NCBI GenBank assembly: GCA_965224495.1
Contig: CBDCZI010000009.1
Location: 1 to 28,536, forward strand
Reading direction: 5' to 3'
Source: CBDCZI01 sp965224495
GTDB lineage: Bacteria > Bacteroidota > Bacteroidia > Cytophagales > JAAEPT01
Length of the DNA stretch: 28,536 nt
Numbering within the stretch: the stretch's first letter is position 1; every line of letters begins with the position of its first letter. A model generated the notes under the pieces. That model worked only from the letters and a program-made list of their open reading frames with translations, did no database searches and was not told where the DNA came from. Below are positions 21,393-28,536 of the stretch, in pieces. Made by a program: the position numbers and the translations under genes.

Positions 21393-24300
21393 ATGGAAAA
21401 CAACACAACAAACCAACCCAACAAAAAACTTTGGCTCTATGGAGGTATTGCTTTTGCGGTACTTTTACTCCTGTTTTTATGGTTCTTTTTTAGAAACTCA
21501 AAAACTTCTGAAAATGAAATTATTACCTACAACCCTGCTTTTGATAATTACATTTCAGCTTATACCAACGGCGAAATATCAAGAAAATCGACCATAAAAA
21601 TTCGCTTCCAAGAAGAAATCGTCGCCTTTGAAGAAATTGACAAGGTGTTAAAAAGTAACCTCATCGAATTCTCACCGAAAATAAAAGGAGATTCTAAATG
21701 GTTGGACACAAGAACATTGGAGTTTGTTACAGCAACACCTCTACCCTCTGCACAGGTTTTTATTGCTAAAATAGAGCTCGATGAGTTACTAAATACAATA
21801 CCTGATAGTTTAGCTAATTTCAGGTTTCAATTTCACACAAAAGCACAAGATTTCGCTATCGAATACGACGGAATTAAAACACCTGACCCAAGTGATTTGG
21901 CACAACAAACCTTGCAAGGAACGATATTGACCGATGATTTCGAAACAAACGGAGTGATAGAAACGTTTTTTTCGGCTAATCAAAAAGGAACTGATTTAAA
22001 AATAGAATGGCAACATTTATATAAAAACAAACACCTGTTTACCGTTGTCGGAATTAAACGTTTAGAGAAAGAAAGTGACGTTATTGTACATTGGGACGGT
22101 GATAAATTAAAACTTGACGACCGTTCGGGCGAACAGAAATTTTCAGTAAAGGCTTTAGGAGATTTTACGTTGGTTAACTCGTATGTACACCTCGGAAATG
22201 ACCGTTACATTAGTTTAGAGTTTTCTGACCCACTTGACCCAAACCAAAACTTGAAAGGTTTGATTAGTGTAAAAGGCTCAAAAATAGCGACAATTATCGA
22301 AGGTAATCACATTAAAGTTTACCCGAAAAATGCTTCTCATGGAGAATTTAAAGTCACTATCAACGCAGGAATTAAAAATAGTGCTGGTTCGGCATCTACT
22401 TACTCTTCTACATTAAACTTATATATTTCTCAAGAAAAACCTGAAGTCCGCCTAATAGGAAAGGGAAATATTATCCCAAAAACGGCAGGGAAAATTCCTT
22501 TTGTGTTTGAAACAAAAAATTTAGATGCTGTTGATATTCGTGTCGTGAAGATTTTTGAGAAAAACGTACAACAATTTTTTCAAGTTAATCAAATCGGTGG
22601 TAGCCAAGAGTTAAAACGTGTGGGACAAGAAGTGGCTCGTCAAAAAGTTTCTTTAAAAGGACAGAATAAAAACTTAGGTCAATGGTGTACGCATACGGTT
22701 GATTTGAACAAAATCATTTCGCCCGAACCTGGAGCAATCTACGAAATAGGTATTGGTTTTCAGAAAGGTTATTCGCTTTACAATTGCAAAGAAAATGACG
22801 ACGAGGAAGAGGTAGAAAGCACAGAAGAGGTGCAAGATATGTTGGAACTCAAACATTGGGACAATCCAAACCGAAATTATTGGGGGTATTACTACGGAAA
22901 TTACAGTGACCGAAAAAACCCTTGTAAAGAGGCTTATTACAACAAGTCACGTGTTGTCACTCGCAATATCTTAGCAAGTTCGTTAGGTATTATCGCCAAA
23001 GGAGACAAAGAAAACAATTTTTCTATCGCCGTAAGTGATATCAATACAGCAAAACCATTAGCCAACACAAAAGTTGAGTTTTACGATTTCCAACACCAAC
23101 TCATTAATTCTGGCACAACCAATTCGTCGGGATTAGTTAAAGTAAACCTAAAAAGAAACCCCTTTTTATTAATTGCTAAAAAGGACAAAGAAAGAGGTTA
23201 TTTACGATTAGACGACGGAAACAACATTAGTTTTAGCCGTTTTGACGTTTCAGGAAAATCTTACCATCAAGGGATTAAAGGTTTTATCTATGGCGAACGT
23301 GGTGTTTGGCGACCTGGAGATACGTTGTTTTTAACCTTTGTTTTGGAAGATAAGAAAATGGCTATTCCCGCTAACCACCCTGTAACCTTTGAGTTATTTG
23401 ATCCGAATGATAAATTGGTTAATAAATTAGTTACCAAACAAAACACAAAAGGATTTTACAGTTACAAAATCGCCACGAGATCAGATGCTCCCACAGGTAA
23501 CTACCAAGTAAAAGCACATATTGGAGGAACAACTTTTCAAAAATCATTAAAAATTGAAACAATTGTGCCTAACCGACTCAAAATCAAATTTGATATTGAC
23601 GAAAAGACTGTTTTATCATCAAAATCAAAGTCAGTAAAAATGATAACGAAGTGGTTACACGGTGCCAAAGCGGGTAATTTAAAAGCTGATGTCAAAGTCA
23701 CTTTAAAACAAATGACTACCGTTTTTGATAACTATGGTAATTTTAATTTTGACAATCCATTGATGCGATTTAATGCTGAAGAAAAGACTATTTTTGACAG
23801 CAAACTGGACGCCAATGGTGAAGCTTCTATCCCACTGCGTTTTACTATTGATGACCAAGCGCCTGGCCGTTTGAAAGCACAATTTAAAACAAAAGTTTTT
23901 GAAGCTGGCGGTGGTTTTAGTGTCGATCGATTTAGTGCTCCTTATGACCCTTACAACGAATATGTCGGTATTCACACGCCAAAAGGAGACAACCGAGGAA
24001 TATTAGTTACCGACAAAGACCATGTCGTAGAATTGGTGGTATTGAACAAGGAAGGAAAGCCTTTGGCTAATAAAACAATAGAAATCGAATTGTACCGTTT
24101 GCAATGGCGTTGGTGGTGGGATTATTACAACGAAAGTGCTGATTTTGATTTCCGTTCGAGAAACAATTATTCATCTATAAAAAAGGCGAAAGTAACGACT
24201 GACGCCAACGGTTTAGCCAAATGGAACATTAATATCAAAGAAAATAATTGGGGACGTTTCCTTGTCAATGCGACGATACCAAACGGACACAGCACAGGAA

Positions 24301-26975
24301 AAATCATTTATGTCGATTGGCCAAGTTGGTCAAGTCGCACAAAAAATAACGCCAATTCGGAAGGTGCAACCATGCTTTTGGTTAGTTCTGATAAAAAAGA
24401 ATACCAAACAGATGAAAAAGTAACCGTTTCGTTCCCTTCGAGCGAAGGGGCAAAAGCCTTAATTTCGATAGAAACAGGCAATAAAATCATTGAAACCCAT
24501 TGGGTAAACACAAAAAAGGGAGAAACACGTTTTACTTTTAACGCTACAAAAAGCATGACGCCAAACATCTACGTTTATGTCGCCCTACTCCAACCTCACG
24601 AAAAGACAAAAAATGACTTGCCTTTACGTATGTATGGTATTTTGCCTTTAAAAATTGTTAATCCCGCCACGCTACTGCATCCTGTATTGACTATGCCTAC
24701 CGAATTAAAACCTGAAGAAACGGTTCGTATTAAGGTTTCCGAAAAAGACAATAAAGCGATGACTTACACTTTAGCTATTGTTGATGAAGGGCTATTGGAT
24801 TTGACAAAATTTAAAACACCTGAAATATGGTCACATTTCAACAAAAAACAAGCCTTATCTATCAAGACTTGGGATTTATACAACCAAGTAATTGCTTCAA
24901 GAAAAGGACAGATTAAAAATATTCTTACCATTGGTGGTGATGGCGAAGTTGCAGGAAGTGAAAAAGATAAAAGTCAAAATCGATTCAAAGCAATGGTGCG
25001 TTTTATCGGTCCATTTCATTTAAACAGCCACCAAACAAAAACACATCAAATTTCAATACCCAATTATGTCGGTTCTGTCCGTACAATGGTAATAGCAGGA
25101 GACAACGGTGCTTATGGAAATACCGAAAAAACAACACCTGTACGCAAACCTTTGATGGTGCTACCTGCTCTGTCACGTGTGATTGGACCTGGTGAGGTTG
25201 TCAATATTCCTGTTACCGTTTTTGCGATGGACAACAAGATTAAGAAAGTAAAAGTAACAATTCAAACCAATGCTTTTTTTGAACTACAAGACGAAGCCAC
25301 CAAAGAGGTCATTTTTACCGAAATGGGAGATAAAATCGTTTATTTTAAAGTGAAAATTGCCGAAGCTGTCGGTAAAGGCTTTGTTAAGTTTGACGTAAGT
25401 TCTGCCAATGAAAAAGCTCATTATGAAACTTATATCGACGTTCGTAACCCTAACCCTGTTTTAAAAGAGTTTTATAAAGAAACCCTTTCGGCAGGAAAAA
25501 AAGAATGGAAACAAAGCATACAAAGTTTTGGTGTAGATGGTACAAACAACCTTTCGTTGGAAGTTTCAGCTCTCTACCCTATCAATCTTGAGAACCGTTT
25601 AAACTACTTAATTCGTTACCCTTATGGGTGTGTCGAGCAAACAACCTCGTCTGTTTTTCCTCAATTACACTTGAACAAATACGTACATTTGTCTCCTAAA
25701 AAACAAAAAGAGATTGAAAAAAACATCAAATCAGGTATCCAACGACTTACCGAATTTCAAACTTACTCAGGAGGGTTGAGTTATTGGCCAGGTGGACAAT
25801 GGGAAAATGCGTGGGGAACAAACTACGCAGGACATTTCTTACTCGAAGCTGAAAACTCAGGCTACCACGTCCCCTCGGCATTCAAAACAAATTGGATTGC
25901 TTACCAAACACGAATGGCAGAAAACTTCGGTTCATCGAGTAGAGAGTGGGAACAAACGACACAAGCCTACCGACTCTACCTCTTAGCGATGGCGAAAAAA
26001 CCCGTTTTAGGAGCAATGAACCGATTAAAACAGCGACATACACGTTACAATATGGCTTCGTGGTACTTGGCAGGTGCTTACGAATTAGTAGGACAACACC
26101 AAGTAGCACGAGACCTCGCTTCTAATTTGAGTATTCCCAACACAGAATACCGCCATTTGGGTTATACTTATGGTTCGGATAGTCGTGACAAAGCGATTAT
26201 CTTATCTATTTCGGCTTTATTAAAGAAAAAAACAACGTCCGAAAAGTTAGTTAAAGACCTTTGTTACAAGTTGGCGGACAACGAGCGTTATATGAGTACA
26301 CAAACCACTGCTTATTCGTTGGTTGCCATTGCTCATTACCTCAATATGCGTAAATCGGGTACATTGAAATTTCAATACCGCATCGACAAAGGAGATTGGC
26401 TGACAATTACTGACGACAAAACTATTTGGACAAAAATGATAAAAATAGACCAAGGACCACATGATATTGAGCTCAAAAATCTAACAGAGCACAAGTTACA
26501 TCCTCGTATCACCGTCGAAGGACAACCAATGCCCAACCAACATACCGCAGAAAAAAATGTGAATAATCGCCTCATTATGTCGATAAATTACACGCAAAAC
26601 GGCAAACAGGTCAACCCGAAAAACATCAAACAAGGAACAGACGTCAAGATTGAAGTGTATATTCGCAACCCAAGTAACCAAGATTACCAAGAGTTGGCGT
26701 TAGCACATATTTTCCCTTCAGGTTGGGAAGTTCACAACCAACGTATGGATAATTCGACAAACAACAATTATGCACAACCCGAATATATGGATATCCGTGA
26801 CGACCGTGTAAACCTCTTTTTTGACCTCAAAGCGAAAAAATCAAAAACATTTTCTTACACTATTAGTGGCTCATACGCAGGTGATTACTACCTACCAAGC
26901 ATCGTTTGTCAAGCAATGTACGACAACAGTATCTACGCAAGCCAAACAGGTAAATGGGTGAAGGTTGTAAGGTAA
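21393..26975 (+). CDS. Bacterial alpha-2-macroglobulin, thioester type
   Basis: A 1860-residue envelope protein that traps foreign proteases: cleavage of a bait region makes the protein close around the attacker and its thioester bind it. A short cytoplasmic tail and one membrane helix (about 14-32, WLYGGIAFAVLLLLFLWFFF) anchor it to the inner membrane; it is not a lipoprotein. Macroglobulin (MG) domains fill about 50-1150, including GFIYGERGVWRPGDTLFLTF. The thioester motif Cys1413-Val-Glu-Gln1416 is intact within YPYGCVEQTTSSVFPQLHL, followed by the alpha-helical thioester domain (GLSYWPGGQWENAWGTNYAG) and a C-terminal beta domain (FPSGWEVHNQRM). An acidic insertion (NDDEEEVESTEEVQDM) lies near residue 475. 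No pbpC (PBP1c) neighbour, which often accompanies this family. Confidence 0.95.
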   Translation: MENNTTNQPNKKLWLYGGIAFAVLLLLFLWFFFRNSKTSENEIITYNPAFDNYISAYTNGEISRKSTIKIRFQEEIVAFEEIDKVLKSNLIEFSPKIKGDSKWLDTRTLEFVTATPLPSAQVFIAKIELDELLNTIPDSLANFRFQFHTKAQDFAIEYDGIKTPDPSDLAQQTLQGTILTDDFETNGVIETFFSANQKGTDLKIEWQHLYKNKHLFTVVGIKRLEKESDVIVHWDGDKLKLDDRSGEQKFSVKALGDFTLVNSYVHLGNDRYISLEFSDPLDPNQNLKGLISVKGSKIATIIEGNHIKVYPKNASHGEFKVTINAGIKNSAGSASTYSSTLNLYISQEKPEVRLIGKGNIIPKTAGKIPFVFETKNLDAVDIRVVKIFEKNVQQFFQVNQIGGSQELKRVGQEVARQKVSLKGQNKNLGQWCTHTVDLNKIISPEPGAIYEIGIGFQKGYSLYNCKENDDEEEVESTEEVQDMLELKHWDNPNRNYWGYYYGNYSDRKNPCKEAYYNKSRVVTRNILASSLGIIAKGDKENNFSIAVSDINTAKPLANTKVEFYDFQHQLINSGTTNSSGLVKVNLKRNPFLLIAKKDKERGYLRLDDGNNISFSRFDVSGKSYHQGIKGFIYGERGVWRPGDTLFLTFVLEDKKMAIPANHPVTFELFDPNDKLVNKLVTKQNTKGFYSYKIATRSDAPTGNYQVKAHIGGTTFQKSLKIETIVPNRLKIKFDIDEKTVLSSKSKSVKMITKWLHGAKAGNLKADVKVTLKQMTTVFDNYGNFNFDNPLMRFNAEEKTIFDSKLDANGEASIPLRFTIDDQAPGRLKAQFKTKVFEAGGGFSVDRFSAPYDPYNEYVGIHTPKGDNRGILVTDKDHVVELVVLNKEGKPLANKTIEIELYRLQWRWWWDYYNESADFDFRSRNNYSSIKKAKVTTDANGLAKWNINIKENNWGRFLVNATIPNGHSTGKIIYVDWPSWSSRTKNNANSEGATMLLVSSDKKEYQTDEKVTVSFPSSEGAKALISIETGNKIIETHWVNTKKGETRFTFNATKSMTPNIYVYVALLQPHEKTKNDLPLRMYGILPLKIVNPATLLHPVLTMPTELKPEETVRIKVSEKDNKAMTYTLAIVDEGLLDLTKFKTPEIWSHFNKKQALSIKTWDLYNQVIASRKGQIKNILTIGGDGEVAGSEKDKSQNRFKAMVRFIGPFHLNSHQTKTHQISIPNYVGSVRTMVIAGDNGAYGNTEKTTPVRKPLMVLPALSRVIGPGEVVNIPVTVFAMDNKIKKVKVTIQTNAFFELQDEATKEVIFTEMGDKIVYFKVKIAEAVGKGFVKFDVSSANEKAHYETYIDVRNPNPVLKEFYKETLSAGKKEWKQSIQSFGVDGTNNLSLEVSALYPINLENRLNYLIRYPYGCVEQTTSSVFPQLHLNKYVHLSPKKQKEIEKNIKSGIQRLTEFQTYSGGLSYWPGGQWENAWGTNYAGHFLLEAENSGYHVPSAFKTNWIAYQTRMAENFGSSSREWEQTTQAYRLYLLAMAKKPVLGAMNRLKQRHTRYNMASWYLAGAYELVGQHQVARDLASNLSIPNTEYRHLGYTYGSDSRDKAIILSISALLKKKTTSEKLVKDLCYKLADNERYMSTQTTAYSLVAIAHYLNMRKSGTLKFQYRIDKGDWLTITDDKTIWTKMIKIDQGPHDIELKNLTEHKLHPRITVEGQPMPNQHTAEKNVNNRLIMSINYTQNGKQVNPKNIKQGTDVKIEVYIRNPSNQDYQELALAHIFPSGWEVHNQRMDNSTNNNYAQPEYMDIRDDRVNLFFDLKAKKSKTFSYTISGSYAGDYYLPSIVCQAMYDNSIYASQTGKWVKVVR

Positions 26976-27091
26976 GCACGTGATTAGTATTTTATATTTA
27001 TCTAAAAGAATATAGACTTGGAGTTTCCTGTTTTCGAAGAACTGTTAGAAAAAAACAAACCACATTTAAAACAGAAAAGGAATAAACAATT

Positions 27092-27141
27092 TTTCACAAA
27101 AAAGCCTCTACCAAATCAATGGTAGAGGCTTTTTTGTGAAA
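27092..27141. terminator. 22-bp perfect hairpin, bidirectional terminator between macroglobulin and asnB
   Basis: Arms 27092-27113 and 27120-27141 are perfect reverse complements with a 6-nt loop; core GCCTCTACCA / TGGTAGAGGC with A6/T6 flanks. It lies between the convergent macroglobulin and asnB genes and terminates both. Confidence 0.88.
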
Positions 27142-27152
27142 TGAGTTACTTC

Positions 27153-28535
27153 TTAATAAGCATCATCGTGTACATTTGCAACAGCACGTCCCGATGGGTC
27201 ATTCATGTTTTTAAAACTTTCATCCCATTCCAAAGCGATTTTTGTACTACAAGCTACAGAAGCCTCTTGTGGTACACATAAAGCTGCAGTGTCAGAAGGA
27301 AAATGCTCTGCAAAAACAGAACGGTAATACAATTCTTCTTTCGATAAAGGAGTTTGAATAGGAAATTTATGTTTAGCATTAGCTAATTGCTCATCCGTAT
27401 ATTTTTCGTCAACCACCTCTTTTAATGTATCAATCCAATCGTACCCTACACCATCAGAAAATTGTTCTTTTTGACGCCAAGCTACACTTTCAGGTAACAT
27501 ATCTTCAAAAGCTTTACGGATAACCCATTTCTCCATACGCTCACCGTTAATCATTTTATCTTGTGGGTTGATACGCATAGCAACCTCCATAAACTCTTTA
27601 TCTAAGAAAGGAACACGACCTTCAATTCCCCAAGAAGCCAACGATTTGTTTGCTCTCAAACAATCGTACATATGTAGTTTACTTAACTTACGTACAGTTT
27701 CTTCGTGAAATTCTTTTGAGTTAGGAGCTTTGTGGAAATATAAATATCCGCCAAATAACTCATCAGCACCCTCTCCTGAAAGCACCATTTTCACGCCCAT
27801 AGCCTTGATTGCTCTCGCCAAAAGAAACATCGGAGTCGAAGCTCTAATTGTCGTTACATCATAAGTTTCTAAGTGGTAAACCACATCTTTGATAGCATCC
27901 AAACCTTCTTGAATTGTAAAGGTAATTTGATGATGAATCGTATCGATATGATCAGCCACTTTTTGAGCAGCCTCCAAATCAGGTGATCCTTCTAATCCAA
28001 CAGCAAAAGAATGTAACTGAGGATACCAAGCATCTTTTGTGTCGCCTGATTCAATTCGTTTATCAGCATATTTTTTAGCAATCGCAGAAATCACAGAAGA
28101 ATCTAACCCTCCAGATAACAACACACCGTAAGGTACATCTGACATCAATTGACGATGAACAGCAGCCTCTAAAGCCTCTTTCAATTCAGCAATACTTGTT
28201 TCGTTGTCTTTTACCGTATCAAACTCAGTCCAATCACGCTTGTACCATTGTGTCAGTACACCATCTTTACTTGATAAGAAATGACCAGGAGGAAACAATT
28301 CGATTTTTGTACAGTAACCTTCCAATGCTTTTAACTCTGAAGCAACATAAAAAGTACCATTTTCGTCCCATCCCATATACAAAGGAATAATACCCATATG
28401 GTCACGAGCGATTAAGTATTCATCTTTTTCAATATTGTAAACAGCAAAACCGAAGATACCATTTAAATCATCTAAAAAAGTTGTTCCTTTTTCTTTATAC
28501 AAAGCTAAAATCACCTCACAATCAGACGCTGTTTG
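27153..28535 (-). CDS. asnB: Asparagine synthetase B, glutamine-hydrolysing (N-terminus beyond the window)
   Basis: Makes asparagine from aspartate, ATP and glutamine, in the cytosol. The frame runs open to the window end and reads QTASDCEVILALY there, which matches the inside of the N-terminal glutaminase domain, so the GTG at 28514 is not the start; about 90 residues including catalytic Cys2 are missing. Seen: rest of the glutaminase domain (LIARDHMGIIPLYMG, ELKALEGYC), then the synthetase domain with the PPi loop SGGLDSS, the Asp/Glu-rich VLSGEGADELFGGY, and EGRVPFLDKEFMEVAM. Similarity to the E. coli AsnB class is clear. It converges on the macroglobulin gene at a shared terminator. Confidence 0.96.
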   Translation of the reverse strand, partial: QTASDCEVILALYKEKGTTFLDDLNGIFGFAVYNIEKDEYLIARDHMGIIPLYMGWDENGTFYVASELKALEGYCTKIELFPPGHFLSSKDGVLTQWYKRDWTEFDTVKDNETSIAELKEALEAAVHRQLMSDVPYGVLLSGGLDSSVISAIAKKYADKRIESGDTKDAWYPQLHSFAVGLEGSPDLEAAQKVADHIDTIHHQITFTIQEGLDAIKDVVYHLETYDVTTIRASTPMFLLARAIKAMGVKMVLSGEGADELFGGYLYFHKAPNSKEFHEETVRKLSKLHMYDCLRANKSLASWGIEGRVPFLDKEFMEVAMRINPQDKMINGERMEKWVIRKAFEDMLPESVAWRQKEQFSDGVGYDWIDTLKEVVDEKYTDEQLANAKHKFPIQTPLSKEELYYRSVFAEHFPSDTAALCVPQEASVACSTKIALEWDESFKNMNDPSGRAVANVHDDAY

Positions 28536-28536
28536 A

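Noticed and set aside
28512..28514. GTG as the true start of asnB
   Set aside because: Upstream residues QTASDCE continue the glutaminase domain and Cys2 is missing, so the gene runs beyond the window.

Overview
The window is from a low-GC member of the Bacteroidota, most likely the class Flavobacteriia. Three things point there: gene families typical of the phylum (a DUF4296 lipoprotein, a LysM plus double-psi barrel protein, membrane-anchored sulfatases of the LTA-synthase type, a bacterial alpha-2-macroglobulin), promoters of the Bacteroidota type (TTG about 20 bp upstream of TAnnTTTG), and a general lack of Shine-Dalgarno sequences. I cannot name the genus. I found no rRNA, tRNA, CRISPR array, insertion sequence with transposase, or prophage. 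Both ends cut genes: a sulfatase enters from the left and asnB leaves on the right.

Layout. 1-5.3 kb: a truncated sulfatase, a rhodanese lipoprotein, a dapD operon with a translationally coupled 61-residue membrane protein, a GT4-like glycosyltransferase and class II aldolase fbaA. 5.5-10.5 kb: a LAS-type murein peptidase lipoprotein, a 0.5 kb gap with the first copy of a dispersed repeat, pfkA, a sugar-nucleotide epimerase with an abutting GT2 glycosyltransferase, and an exported protein of unknown function. 10.5-16.2 kb: a Fic protein with a palindrome array over its promoter, a REP-like pair, the second repeat copy, DUF423 and YggS, a DUF4296 lipoprotein, a DinB-like protein and a complete membrane sulfatase. 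16.2-21.2 kb: the third repeat copy, an XRE regulator divergent from a lipoprotein around a 12-bp palindrome, a LysM/DPBB protein with a beta-rich partner, an NfeD-type protease and kdsB. 21.4-28.5 kb: a giant alpha-2-macroglobulin and asnB.

Many genes serve the cell envelope (dapD for lysine and meso-DAP, kdsB for LPS Kdo, sulfatases, glycosyltransferases, epimerase, murein peptidase, LysM protein, macroglobulin). pfkA and fbaA are neighbouring steps of glycolysis but are separate units. Strong hairpin terminators separate most units.

The most unusual content is non-coding. A dispersed element has a 220-222 bp core and occurs three times (6453-6672 +, 11997-12218 +, 16229-16449 -). Each copy has three conserved boxes at almost invariant spacing (66/67/67 and 76/76/76 nt) separated by diverged sequence. 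The boxes can pair with each other in a nested fold. This looks like a structured RNA or a MITE-like element; I do not recognise it. Next in interest are the Fic operator array and the XRE palindrome.
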